Positions 14,530 to 25,166 of a DNA stretch of 25,292 nucleotides are shown here, piece after piece. The translations under genes were made by a program, and so were the position numbers. This stretch comes from DATARH01 sp050246595 (lineage in GTDB: Bacteria; Pseudomonadota; Alphaproteobacteria; ATCC43930; CGMCC-115725). The notes beneath the pieces were generated by a model that was given only the letters and a program-made list of their open reading frames with translations, did no database searches and had not been told where the DNA came from. The stretch's first letter is position 1. Each line of letters opens with the position of its first letter. Location: positions 1-25,292 of the forward strand of contig JBFWVT010000074.1 in assembly GCA_050246595.1 (NCBI GenBank), given 5' to 3'.

Positions 14530-14547
14530 AGCAGTATCCGTTCAGGT
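14527..14547 (+). mobile_element. Degenerate IS630-like terminus (relic)
   Basis: This 21-base stretch agrees at 16 positions with the IS630 end found at 25167-25187 (shared TAGAGC, ATC and TTCAGGT). It begins exactly at the TAG stop of the orphan secreted protein gene. It may mark an old insertion that was later lost. Chance similarity is not excluded. Confidence 0.35.
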
Positions 14548-14569
14548 GCGATCACGTCTCCTCGTTCGT

Positions 14570-14650
14570 GCCCGGCCTTGGGCCGGGCATCCACGAGCAA
14601 CCGCAACCGTTTTGCCAAGCGGCTCGTGGGCGGCCGGGCCAAGCCCGGCC
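14570..14650. repeat. Nested inverted repeat with paired hairpins
   Basis: Hairpin GCCCGGCC-TTG-GGCCGGGC (14570-14588) and its counterpart GGCCGGGC-CAA-GCCCGGCC (14632-14650) are related as inverted copies. They are joined by a further pair, CCACGAG (14591-14597) with CTCGTGG (14623-14629). The design is the same as at 4959-5042: two arms, each with its own palindrome. No protein gene is seen from 14530 to 14851. Confidence 0.8.
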
Positions 14651-14701
14651 AAGACGGCGTGATAGGGTGACCCGATCCGGTCGGATATAGCACTAAGAGC
14701 G

Positions 14702-14769
14702 CCTCTCAAAACCCAGTCCAGCGGATCGCGAGCCGCTGATCTGCTGGGCATCGCTGAGGTTTTGATAGG
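14702..14769. repeat. Small inverted repeat, possible MITE or IS relic
   Basis: The outer arms CCTCTCAAAACC (14702-14713) and GGTTTTGATAGG (14758-14769) pair at 11 of 12 positions. Inside lies CAGCGG...CCGCTG, which forms a second stem. A related TCAAAACC string occurs again near 14836. The pattern fits a degraded miniature transposable element, but no target duplication is clear. Confidence 0.4.
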
Positions 14770-14796
14770 AGAGATCTAAACCCCGAAAGCCGCTTC

Positions 14797-14832
14797 CCGA
14801 GAGAATGACGCTATCTGAAAGGCTATTCTCGG
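14797..14832 (-). terminator. Possible hairpin downstream of ppdK
   Basis: CCGAGAGAAT (14797-14806) can pair with ATTCTCGG (14825-14832) with a small bulge. It lies 20 bases beyond the ppdK stop in the direction of ppdK transcription. There is no T-run, so intrinsic termination is uncertain. Confidence 0.3.
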
Positions 14833-14851
14833 AGATCAAAACCGGCTCCAG

Positions 14852-17545
<2,694 letters not shown>

Positions 17546-17630
17546 GGGTGTTTCACCTCTCGATCTGGCGGCGGCGTCCGTCTCCGGCGGAGTTGCACCC
17601 GCCGTACACCGCCGCGCGCTGGTCCTGTGG

Positions 17631-17647
17631 GGCGGACGCCGTCCGCC
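17631..17647 (-). other. Perfect 7-bp hairpin between glyS and ppdK
   Basis: GGCGGAC (17631-17637) pairs with GTCCGCC (17641-17647) across three bases, 13 bases beyond the glyS stop in the direction of transcription. No T-run follows. It may be a weak terminator or a repeat remnant. Confidence 0.3.
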
Positions 17648-17660
17648 GTGAGGCCGCGTC

Positions 17661-19766
17661 TTACCCCTCGATCTGGGAGAAATCGGCGACCTGGTTCATC
17701 ACCGCGCGGATGCGCGACAACAGACGCAGCCGGTTTTCGCGGAGCGCCGGATCATCGGTATTAACAGTCACTTTGTCGAAAAATTCATCAACCGGCCGGC
17801 GCAGTGAGGCCAGCGCGGCCATCGCCTGCCCGAAATTCTCGCAGCGCAGCGCGCCGGCATTGGCTCGGCCGACCTCTTCGAGCTGGTGATAAAGCGCTTT
17901 TTCTTCCGGTTCGGATAGCGCGCTATCGTCGATCGACCCGAGGGTCCAGCCTCCTTTGCGCTCCTCGATCGCGACGATATTGGCGGCGCGGCGATACGCG
18001 ATCAGCAGGTTCGCCCCGTCCTCAGTGCCGAGGAATGTCGCGAGCGCATCGACGCGGGCCAACAGGCGGACGAGATCGTCTTCCTCGATCAGCGCGAAGA
18101 TCGCGGCGATCAGGTCGTGCCGCACGCCTTCCTCGCGAAGATGTACCTTGAGCCGGTCGGCGACAAACGGCACCAGATCGGGCGGCGGCTCCGGGTCCAC
18201 CCCGACGCTGGAACCGGGAACCCCGAGTTCGTCCGCGATCTGTTGCGCCCGCAACGCGCGGTGGGCTTCCGCAAAGACCGCCTTCAGCGGCAGACGCAGC
18301 CGGTTTTCGAGGATGATCCGGATGATGCCGAGCGCCGCCCGGCGCAGAGCGAACGGGTCGCGCGATCCGGTCGGCTTCTCGTCGATCGCGAAAAAGGCGG
18401 CCAGCATATCCAGCTTGTCGGCGAGCGCGACGACGATGCTGTCGGGCGCGCTCGGGCAGGTGTCGTTCGGTCCCTGCGGCTTGTAATGATCGGCGATCGC
18501 CGTGGCGACATCAGGGTCCTCCGCGTCGTTCAGCGCGTAGTAGCACCCCATGATTCCCTGCAATTCCGGGAACTCGCCGACCATGCCGGTCGACAGATCC
18601 GCCTTTGCGAGCAGCGTGGCGCGGCGGGCACGCTCGGCGTCGGCACCGGGAACATACGGCACCAGAAACGCCGAAGCCGTTTCCATGCGCCGCACCTTGT
18701 CGCGCACGCTGCCGAGCCGGGCATGATAGACGCGCTCCTCCAGCGCCTCGACCCGCGAGGCGAGCGGCATTTTGCGGTCCTGCTCCCAGAAGAAGCGGGC
18801 GTCGGCGAGCCGCGCGCGCAGCACCCGTTCGTTGCCGGCGACGATCGTTTTTCCCTGATCCGGCGTCAGGTTGTTCGCGACAAACAGGAAGCGCGGCGCC
18901 GGTGTGCCGTCCGGGTTGAGGCACGAAAAATACTTCTGGTGCGTCCGCATCGCGGTCGCCAGCACCTCCGGCGGCAATTCCATGCTCGCCGCGTCGATCG
19001 TCCCGATCAGCACGACCGGGTATTCGACAAGCCCGGTCACCTCGTCGAGCAGACCGGGATCGGGTTTGACGCTCAGCCCCTCGGCCGAAACAAGCCGGTC
19101 GAGTTCGCCGGAGATCATGTCGCGGCGCCGATCCGGGTCGAGGACGATGTACGCCGCTTCGAGTTTTTCGAGATAATCGGCCGCGTTATCGACCGCGATT
19201 TCGCCTTCGGACAAAAAGCGATGCCCGCGCGTCGTTCTCCCGACCGGCACAAGGTCGAGCGGCAGAAGCAGCACCGCGCCCTGAAATAGGCAGATAGCCG
19301 AGACCAGCGGTCGCACCCAGCGCAGCGAGGCGGCCGGGAAGCGCATCGATTTCGGCCAGGAAAGCTCGGCGATCGCCGCATGCAGCAGCTCCGGCAGAAC
19401 CTCGGCGGAAGGGCGGCCCGGACGCTTGATGATCGCGAAATAAAATTCGCCGCGTCCGGTGTCGCGCATTTCGCACTGATCGAGGGACGACAGCCCAGCA
19501 GCGCGCAAAAACCCCTCGATCGCCTGTTGCGGCGCGCCGACCCGCGGTCCGCGGCGCTCCTCGCTGCGGTCCGGCTGACGCTCGGGGATACCGTCCGCGA
19601 TCACCGTCAAACGGCGGGGCGTCACGTAGCCGCGGATATCGATAGCCGGGATTTCGGCGGTCGCCAGCTTGTCGCGGACAAGCGCCGTCAGATCGACGAT
19701 CGCCCGCCTCTGCATGCGCGCCGGGATCTCCTCCGACAAGAGTTCGAGGAGCAATTCACCGTGCAT
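17661..19766 (-). CDS. glyS: Glycyl-tRNA synthetase beta subunit
   Basis: GlyS is the tRNA-binding subunit of the bacterial alpha2-beta2 glycyl-tRNA synthetase. The 701-residue protein starts at ATG 19766 with LLLELLSEEIPARM, the invariant family start; the open frame runs further upstream, but only through the repeat element. Other marks are ELSWPKSMRF near 150-160, the central HD-like region around DPFALRRAALGIIRIILE, and a C-terminal anticodon-binding helical domain ending VDEFFDKVTVNTDDPALRENRL..., given as a location near 655-680. The last residues are ISQIEG-like (ADFSQIEG). It is 124 bp from glyQ because of an inserted palindrome. Confidence 0.96.
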   Translation of the reverse strand: MHGELLLELLSEEIPARMQRRAIVDLTALVRDKLATAEIPAIDIRGYVTPRRLTVIADGIPERQPDRSEERRGPRVGAPQQAIEGFLRAAGLSSLDQCEMRDTGRGEFYFAIIKRPGRPSAEVLPELLHAAIAELSWPKSMRFPAASLRWVRPLVSAICLFQGAVLLLPLDLVPVGRTTRGHRFLSEGEIAVDNAADYLEKLEAAYIVLDPDRRRDMISGELDRLVSAEGLSVKPDPGLLDEVTGLVEYPVVLIGTIDAASMELPPEVLATAMRTHQKYFSCLNPDGTPAPRFLFVANNLTPDQGKTIVAGNERVLRARLADARFFWEQDRKMPLASRVEALEERVYHARLGSVRDKVRRMETASAFLVPYVPGADAERARRATLLAKADLSTGMVGEFPELQGIMGCYYALNDAEDPDVATAIADHYKPQGPNDTCPSAPDSIVVALADKLDMLAAFFAIDEKPTGSRDPFALRRAALGIIRIILENRLRLPLKAVFAEAHRALRAQQIADELGVPGSSVGVDPEPPPDLVPFVADRLKVHLREEGVRHDLIAAIFALIEEDDLVRLLARVDALATFLGTEDGANLLIAYRRAANIVAIEERKGGWTLGSIDDSALSEPEEKALYHQLEEVGRANAGALRCENFGQAMAALASLRRPVDEFFDKVTVNTDDPALRENRLRLLSRIRAVMNQVADFSQIEG

Positions 19767-19778
19767 TTTCAGATATCG

Positions 19779-19876
19779 TTCCGGGGCCGCCCGGAGGGCG
19801 GAACCCGGAATCCATGAACACTGGCTTCTGGAATATGGATTCCGGGTTCGCCGCGATGCGGCGCCCCGGAATGACA
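19779..19876. repeat. Inverted repeat element between glyQ and glyS
   Basis: A perfect 15-bp inverted repeat (19801-19815 with 19835-19849, core ACCCGGAATCCAT) is flanked by further imperfectly matching arms (TTCCGGGGCCGCC on the left, GGCGCCCCGGAATGAC on the right). The whole is about 98 bp long. It fills the glyQ-glyS gap and ends about 13 bases before the glyS start, so it lies in the leader of glyS. No gene is seen in the gap. Confidence 0.85.
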
Positions 19877-19890
19877 GTGGAACCAAGTCA

Positions 19891-20772
19891 TCATCCCCCC
19901 AACCCCGCCAGCCAGGTCTCGCAGCAAGCGCGCGCCAGCGCCCGCACTCGGCCGATATAGGCGGCCCGCTCGGTGACGCTGATGACGCCGCGCGCATCGA
20001 GCAGGTTGAACAGATGGCTCGCCTTCAGGCACTGGTCATAAGCCGGCAACGCGAGACCGCGTCCGATCAGCGCCTGGCATTCCGCTTCGGCGTCGCCGAA
20101 ATGCGCGAACAGGCGACCGGTATCGGCAGTCTCGAAATTGTATTCCGAGAACTCGCGCTCGGCCCGCTTGAAGACTTGGCCGTAGGTGATGCGGCGGTCG
20201 CCGGGTGCGCCGTTGAAATCGAGATCGTAGACGCTCTCGACCCCCTGGACATACATCGCCAGCCGTTCGAGACCGTAGGTCAGCTCGGTCGAGACCGGGT
20301 CGCATTCAATGCCGCCGACCTGCTGGAAATAGGTGAACTGGCTGACCTCCATCCCGTCGAGCCAGACCTCCCAGCCAAGCCCCCAGGCGCCCAGGGTCGG
20401 GCTTTCCCAATCGTCTTCGACAAAGCGGATGTCGTGGCGCGCCGCGTCGATGCCGAGCGCCGCCAGACTGCCGAGATAAAGGTCCTGGCTGTCGGAAGGC
20501 GCCGGCTTCAGGATCACCTGGAATTGATAGTAGTGCTGCAACCGGTTCGGGTTTTCGCCATAGCGCCCGTCGGTCGGGCGGCGCGACGGCTGGACATAGG
20601 CGGCGCGCCACGGCTCCGGTCCGAGCGCGCGCAGCGTTGTCGCCGGATGAAACGTGCCGGCGCCGACTTCGATATCGTAAGGTTGCAGGATCACGCAGCC
20701 CTGCTCGGCCCAGTAGCGCTGCAATCTGAGGATCAACGCCTGAAAGCTCGACCCGCTTGCCTTGACGCTCAT
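19891..20772 (-). CDS. glyQ: Glycyl-tRNA synthetase alpha subunit
   Basis: GlyQ carries the class II catalytic core that activates glycine. The 293-residue protein starts at ATG 20772 and shows FQALILRLQRYWAEQGC, QPYDIEVGAGTFHPATTLRA with the class II motif region, RPTDGRYGENPNRLQHYYQF, and GWEVWLDGMEVSQFTYFQQ. All are hallmark alpha-subunit stretches with length typical of the family (about 290-300). The open frame continues upstream through the next gene, but those residues are unrelated. It is followed by glyS after a repeat element, and the two are expected to be expressed together. Confidence 0.97.
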   Translation of the reverse strand: MSVKASGSSFQALILRLQRYWAEQGCVILQPYDIEVGAGTFHPATTLRALGPEPWRAAYVQPSRRPTDGRYGENPNRLQHYYQFQVILKPAPSDSQDLYLGSLAALGIDAARHDIRFVEDDWESPTLGAWGLGWEVWLDGMEVSQFTYFQQVGGIECDPVSTELTYGLERLAMYVQGVESVYDLDFNGAPGDRRITYGQVFKRAEREFSEYNFETADTGRLFAHFGDAEAECQALIGRGLALPAYDQCLKASHLFNLLDARGVISVTERAAYIGRVRALARACCETWLAGLGG

Positions 20773-20792
20773 CTCGCGATCCGCCGAATGCC

Positions 20793-21029
20793 TCAGCGCG
20801 CCTGCGGGCAGGCCGGTCTGCCGCAATCGCGCGCGCCGGGCGAAACATAGTCGCCGCAGGTCCGGCAGGAAACCAGGTCTTCGATCGCGCCCGGTCGGCG
20901 CGGTCGCGCCGCCGCGCTCCGGCGTCGGCGCTCCAGAGCGTCGGCGCTGCGGTTGAGGAGGCGCGAGATGTACCACACGGCCAGGATCAGGAGGAAAATC
21001 AGAACGAGCTTGGGGACCGAGATCGTCAT
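20793..21029 (-). CDS. Small membrane protein with C-terminal zinc-ribbon-like cysteines
   Basis: This 78-residue protein has one N-terminal membrane segment (about 6-23, KLVLIFLLILAVWYISRLL). A basic, Ala/Arg-rich linker follows, then a cysteine cluster C55-x2-C58, C69 and C74 (CRTCGDYV ... DCGRPACPQ). The cluster could bind one zinc ion on the cytoplasmic side. I know of similar small proteins next to glyQ in alphaproteobacteria, but no named function. It lies 20 bp upstream of glyQ on the same strand. Start ATG 21029 has no strong ribosome site. Confidence 0.7.
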   Translation of the reverse strand: MTISVPKLVLIFLLILAVWYISRLLNRSADALERRRRSAAARPRRPGAIEDLVSCRTCGDYVSPGARDCGRPACPQAR

Positions 21030-21081
21030 CGTGCCGTATCGGAGGCCAAGGGAAGGGACAAGGCAAGCGCGATCAAAGCGG

Positions 21082-21945
21082 CTACAGACCGAAACGGGCC
21101 CACAGCGCCCGTTCCTCGACCCGATCCAGCAACTCGGCGACCGATGCGGCGATCGCGCTCTCCTGTGCGATCACGGGCCGCAGCCGCGGCAGCCACCAGC
21201 GCCGCCGCCGCTGATGCGGAACCGGCACGAGCCGGACGCCGTCGCCATAGCGCGACCGCATCACCGAGCGCAGGTCGCCGATTCCGTCGATCAGCCCGCG
21301 CGTCAGCGCCATCCGCCCGGTCAGCACCTCGCCGCTGAACAGGCTCTCATCGGCCGGATCGACCTTTCCCGCGCGCCGCAGCCGGACATGCTCCTTGAAA
21401 CTGTCGTGGATGTCCTGCTGCAGCGCCGACAGACGCGCGACATCGGTCGGGTTCTCCGGCGAAAACGGGTCGAGCAGCGATTTGCGCTCTCCGGCGGTAT
21501 AGAGCCGGCGCTCGATGCCGAACCGTTCGATCAGCCGATGCACGCCGAAACTCGCCGTGACGACCCCGATCGAGCCGAGCAGCGAGCTTTCCTCGGCCCA
21601 GACCTCGTCGCCGGCCAGGGCCAGCCAGTACCCGCCCGATGCGGCGACATCCTCGGCGAATGCGAAAACCGGGACCCCCTTCTCGGCGGCGAGCTGCCGG
21701 ATGCGGCGGAACAGCAGAGCCGACTGCACCGGCGACCCGCCCGGCGAATTTATCGCCAGCGCCACGGCGCGCAGCCCGCGCACCGAAAACGCCCGTTCGA
21801 GCGCCGCGGCATGGGTGGCCAGCGACACCGAATTGCGTGACTGCCGCGGCGCGATCACGCCTTCGAGGCGCACCACGGTGACGACCGGCCCCGGATTGCG
21901 GAACCGCTCGATCGGCAGCTGTTTCAGAATATCCGGAAAACTCAT
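21082..21945 (-). CDS. S49 family peptidase (SppA/SohB-like)
   Basis: The 287-residue serine protease is of the signal-peptide-peptidase family. The nucleophile is S103 in DVAASGGYWLAL and the general base is K155 in AGERKSLLDPF. The oxyanion strand LAINSPGGSP (63-72) and SSLLGSIGVV (120-129) are also present. SppA-type enzymes degrade cleaved signal peptides and membrane fragments. This copy is a short single-domain form and lacks an obvious signal peptide or membrane anchor, so it may be peripheral or cytoplasmic. It lies 52 bp upstream of the small zinc-ribbon gene on the same strand. Confidence 0.9.
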   Translation of the reverse strand: MSFPDILKQLPIERFRNPGPVVTVVRLEGVIAPRQSRNSVSLATHAAALERAFSVRGLRAVALAINSPGGSPVQSALLFRRIRQLAAEKGVPVFAFAEDVAASGGYWLALAGDEVWAEESSLLGSIGVVTASFGVHRLIERFGIERRLYTAGERKSLLDPFSPENPTDVARLSALQQDIHDSFKEHVRLRRAGKVDPADESLFSGEVLTGRMALTRGLIDGIGDLRSVMRSRYGDGVRLVPVPHQRRRRWWLPRLRPVIAQESAIAASVAELLDRVEERALWARFGL

Positions 21946-22044
21946 GGCAATGCCGCAGATGGGGATGGCCGAGGCGCCCGGCTAGACGCGCCGCCGCCGA
22001 CCGGACCGCCGGCGTCCCGCCGGCATGTCGGCCAGAGGCCGGAA

Positions 22045-22809
22045 TTACAGCGCCAACACCGCACCGCCGCGCAGGATTGCCTCGGCCGCCGCCGTGAACC
22101 GGCCATCCGCCTCGTGCAGCACCAGACCGGCGGCGAGGCGCGCCGGCGCCGCTGTCTGCTTGCGGGCGCGAACCAGGACGCGGCCGGCATCGCGTCCCGC
22201 CGCCGGCCACAGCGGGAAGACGACGATCCCGCCGGCCCGGCCGGCCCCGCCGGCCAGATACCCGAGCAGCGCGTCGATTCGGTCGGCACGGTGCACAAAG
22301 GTGATGCTCCCCTTTGGCCGCGCCATTGTCACCGCGAACCGGACCCAGTCGCCGAGACCCGCCTCGCCCTCGATCGCCGCGGCGGCCTTCGCCGGGTTCG
22401 GCGGCGGGCTGGCCCGCCCGCGTTCCAGAAAGGGCGGGTTCGCCATGACATGATCAAAGCTGCCGGGAACCAGCCCCGGCGGCGGCCGGAGAAGATCGCC
22501 GGCAAGCACGCAGACCCGCCCGGTCATCCCGTTTATCGCGATATTGTCGTCGGCCAGAAGCGTCAGATCGGTCTGCAATTCGAGGCCGACAACGCGGCAC
22601 TCGGGCACGCGCGCCGCCAGGCACAGGCTCGCCGCGCCGCTGCCGCAGCCGATATCGAGCACGACCTGGCCCGGTCCGGCCGGGACCGCGGCGGCGAGGA
22701 AGATCGGATCGATCGCGGTCCGCGCGCCGTCGCGCGGTTGCCTCAGACGCACCCGGCCGCCGAGCAGCCGATCCTCGCTGACCGGCGCCGCTGTTTCGAA
22801 ACCGCTCAG
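22045..22809 (-). CDS. TrmN6-like class I SAM methyltransferase
   Basis: The 254-residue methyltransferase resembles tRNA1(Val) A37 N6-methyltransferase. It begins with the family segment SEDRLLGGRVRLRQPRDG. The SAM-binding loop is VLDIGCGSGAASL (50-62), the acidic motif II is VVGLELQTD, and the amino-methyltransferase motif is NPPF (124-127, in VMANPPFLERG). The likely start is an unusual CTG at 22809 overlapping the DUF2007 stop (CTGA), with AAGGAG six bases upstream. No ATG, GTG or TTG fits without cutting the domain or adding about 100 unrelated residues. It is translated together with the DUF2007 gene. Confidence 0.82.
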   Translation of the reverse strand: MSGFETAAPVSEDRLLGGRVRLRQPRDGARTAIDPIFLAAAVPAGPGQVVLDIGCGSGAASLCLAARVPECRVVGLELQTDLTLLADDNIAINGMTGRVCVLAGDLLRPPPGLVPGSFDHVMANPPFLERGRASPPPNPAKAAAAIEGEAGLGDWVRFAVTMARPKGSITFVHRADRIDALLGYLAGGAGRAGGIVVFPLWPAAGRDAGRVLVRARKQTAAPARLAAGLVLHEADGRFTAAAEAILRGGAVLAL

Positions 22810-23018
22810 CGCAGCTCCTTCTCGGCGGCGGCAATGATGTCGCAGGCGCGCCGATGATCGCGTTCGGCCACCATCAGCCGCCGCGGGATCGCGCCGATGC
22901 TGCCTTCCACGAGGCTGGTATGTTGATCCAGCACGAGGCTGTTGATGCCGGCCTCGCGCAACCGGGTCTGCGCCCAGGACAGGCGAACGACGTTGTTTGT
23001 CCGAAACAGTTCTCTCAT
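22806..23018 (-). CDS. DUF2007 domain protein
   Basis: The 70-residue protein matches the DUF2007 (putative signal-transducing) family in length and pattern: MRELFRTNNVVRLSWAQ, LREAGINSLVLDQHTS, then RRLMVAERDHRRACDII at the C-terminus. It is a small alpha/beta protein with no catalytic residues known. It starts a leftward operon with the TrmN6-like gene, whose CTG start overlaps its stop. The gene is divergent from the prenyl synthase, with 143 bp between them. Confidence 0.88.
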   Translation of the reverse strand: MRELFRTNNVVRLSWAQTRLREAGINSLVLDQHTSLVEGSIGAIPRRLMVAERDHRRACDIIAAAEKELR

Positions 23019-23161
23019 GCCGGTACAGCCGCGTTGTCCGGTGACGTCCCGCCGATCGCCGGCTCTTGATTCGCTCCGTTGTGGTATGCTCGCTTGCCTT
23101 CAGGCGCGTCAACCCGCGCGTCTGCGCTGTGCGGCAACGGAAATCAGCGAAGGAGACCTTG

Positions 23162-24181
23162 GTGGGTCAGCTGCAAAGTGCCGAACGCGGCTCCGACGCT
23201 GCGCAGCCGTCGCTCGACCCGCTGTTCCGTTTGCTCGCCTCCGATCTTGCCCGGGTCAACCAGCTGATCGTGTCGCGGATGCACAGTCCGGTGGCGCTGA
23301 TCCCGCAGCTTGCCGGTCATATCGTCTCGGCCGGGGGCAAAAGGCTGCGGCCGATGCTGACCCTCGGCTGCGCCCGGTTGTGCGGCTATGAGGGCGAGCG
23401 GCATGTCGCGCTCGCCGCGGCCGTCGAATTCATTCACACCGCGACCTTGCTGCACGATGATGTCGTCGATTCGAGCGATCTGCGGCGCGGCCGCGACACG
23501 GCGAACGCCGTATGGGGCAACAAGCCGGCCGTGCTGGTCGGGGATTTTCTGTTTGCCCGCTCGTTCGAGCTGATGGTCGAGGACGGCTCGCTGCGCGTTC
23601 TGGAGATTCTGTCGCGCGCCGCCGCCGTGATCGCCGAGGGCGAGGTCGGGCAGCTGGTCACGGCGAATGATACGGCGACGACCGAAGCCGCCTATCTCGA
23701 CGTGATCGAAGCCAAGACGGCGGCGCTGTTCGCCGCAGCCAGCCGCATCGGCGCGGTCGTTGCCGGGCGTCCGCCGGCCGAAGAGGAAGCGCTCGAACGG
23801 TTTGGCCGCAATCTCGGCATCGCCTTCCAGCTGATCGATGACATGCTCGACTTTTCGGCGCGCCAGAGCGAGCTTGGCAAGTCGGTCGGCGATGATTTTC
23901 GCGACGGCAAGATCACTTTGCCGATCCTGATCGCGTTTGCCCGCGGCGATACCGAGGAGCGGGCCTTTTGGCGCCGCACGCTCGAAGAGTGCGATCAGCA
24001 TCCGGGCGATCTGGAACGGGCAATGCACCTCGTCGAACGGCGCGGCGCCGTGGCGGAGACGCTGCACCGCGCGAGAGCCTATGCCGACGAGGCCGCCGCC
24101 GCGCTCGCCTGCTTTCCCGACGGGCCGCTGCGCCGCGCGCTGATCGAGACGACCGAGTTCGCCACCGCGCGCGGGTTCTGA
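23162..24181 (+). CDS. ispB: Long-chain polyprenyl diphosphate synthase
   Basis: This enzyme elongates FPP with IPP units to the side chain of ubiquinone. The 339-residue protein has GGKRLRP (58-64), the first aspartate motif DDVVD (99-103), the second DDMLD (226-230) and DDFRDGK (244-250). Small residues A94 and T95 lie five and four places before the first motif, where short-chain enzymes have bulky ones, so a long product (octa- to decaprenyl) is likely; exact length cannot be told. GTG 23162 is preferred, five bases after AGGAGA; TTG 23159 is the alternative. The first 20 residues are variable. Confidence 0.9.
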   Translation: MGQLQSAERGSDAAQPSLDPLFRLLASDLARVNQLIVSRMHSPVALIPQLAGHIVSAGGKRLRPMLTLGCARLCGYEGERHVALAAAVEFIHTATLLHDDVVDSSDLRRGRDTANAVWGNKPAVLVGDFLFARSFELMVEDGSLRVLEILSRAAAVIAEGEVGQLVTANDTATTEAAYLDVIEAKTAALFAAASRIGAVVAGRPPAEEEALERFGRNLGIAFQLIDDMLDFSARQSELGKSVGDDFRDGKITLPILIAFARGDTEERAFWRRTLEECDQHPGDLERAMHLVERRGAVAETLHRARAYADEAAAALACFPDGPLRRALIETTEFATARGF

Positions 24182-24406
24182 CCCGGTCTTGCCAGGAACC
24201 TGTCTCCGCACGCGGCAGCGCCGCCCTGTCCTGCCCAGGGCAGGGCTAGGAGAGATGCGCCGAAAAGGGCACGGCGGCGCGTTCGGGACGACAACCGGCA
24301 TCCACGGTTCGACAGCCGATCTGCCGGCCGCCATCGATCCCGGCTTTCGCCGGGACGGCAAATCATGGATTGTAGCCGGGCGCTCGCAACCAGGAAGACC
24401 GCGCCG
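24182..24406. other. Intergenic gap with small palindromes
   Basis: The 225-bp gap after the prenyl synthase holds no convincing gene. It contains the palindrome CCTGCCC-A-GGGCAGG near 24230-24245 and a hairpin half-unit at 24338-24355. An AGGAAG ribosome site precedes the next gene by nine bases. Confidence 0.5.
24338..24355. repeat. Half-unit palindrome with TTTC/GAAA loop
   Basis: TCCCGGC (24338-24344) pairs perfectly with GCCGGGA (24349-24355) around TTTC, which reads GAAA on the other strand. Stem length, loop and surrounding bases resemble the nested hairpins at 4959-5042, so it is probably a solitary member of that repeat class. Confidence 0.6.
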
Positions 24407-25159
24407 ATGCCCCCTGTGCAATCCTTCGCCCCCGGCGGATACCGCTTTATTACGCATGCGTTTCAATATTCGGGCGGGGTCGCCGCCGAACCCGGTTTCC
24501 GCATCGAGCGCGCCCGCTTTGCGAACCCGCCGCCGCTCGCCGAGGGCTTTGACGCGATCGAGGCGCACCTCAACCGGCTCGGCCGCCCGCCGACCGCGTT
24601 CTGTGCCTGCGAATTGCGCTCGGCGGCACAGTTCACCGAGGCCGGGTTCGTCGCGTTCAACCGCCATTACGTGCAGCGGTTGGAGAAATGGGGCATCTTC
24701 CGCGACGACATCAATCCGGTGGCGCGCTCAAATGTTTGCCCCGAGATCGATCCGCCGGCCGCGCCGGTGTTTTACGCCTTCTGCTACACGGTGCCGAGCG
24801 ACGGCGGCGCACCCCCGAGTTTTGTCTGCGCCGGCAGCGGCGAAGCGCGCGAGGGCGGCGCCAGCTATGCCGAGCGCATCGTCCGGCTCGGCGACCATTC
24901 CGCCGACGGCATGCGCGAAAAGGCGCGCTTTGTTCACGACGTGATGGAACAGCGCATGACGGCGCTCGGTTTCGGCTGGGCGGATGTCACCGCGACGCAG
25001 GTCTACACGGTCTATGACATCCACCCGTTTTTCGCCGACGAGATCGTCCGGCGCGGCGCGGCGTCCGCCGGACTGACCTGGCATTACGCCCGCCCGCCGG
25101 TGCAGGGGCTTGATTACGAGATGGATGTCCGCGGTCTCGCGCGCGAGCTGGTGATCTAA
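24407..25159 (+). CDS. RidA-like deaminase family protein (CnbZ-type)
   Basis: The 250-residue protein starts at ATG 24407 (AGGAAG upstream). An in-frame ATG at 24365 would add 14 unrelated residues. The C-terminal half has a YjgF/RidA-like layout: FVCAGSGEA, ERIVRLGDHSADGMREKARF, VMEQRMTALGFGWADVTATQ and VYTVYDIHPFFADEIV. From memory the sequence is closest to the CnbZ group, described as 2-aminomuconate-type deaminases. The N-terminal half (FITHAFQYSGGVAAEPGF) is less familiar. No aromatic-degradation genes are near, so the substrate is open. The gene ends seven bases before the IS630 terminus. Confidence 0.65.
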   Translation: MPPVQSFAPGGYRFITHAFQYSGGVAAEPGFRIERARFANPPPLAEGFDAIEAHLNRLGRPPTAFCACELRSAAQFTEAGFVAFNRHYVQRLEKWGIFRDDINPVARSNVCPEIDPPAAPVFYAFCYTVPSDGGAPPSFVCAGSGEAREGGASYAERIVRLGDHSADGMREKARFVHDVMEQRMTALGFGWADVTATQVYTVYDIHPFFADEIVRRGAASAGLTWHYARPPVQGLDYEMDVRGLARELVI

Positions 25160-25166
25160 GCGAACC

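Noticed and set aside
19767..19997. N-terminal extension of glyS by 77 residues
   Set aside because: The extra residues come from the inverted repeat and the end of glyQ. The family start LLLELLSEEIP is at ATG 19766.
23066..23090. TTGATT ... TATGCT as promoter of the prenyl synthase
   Set aside because: The spacer is 13 bases, so it is not convincing, although the region must hold divergent promoters.
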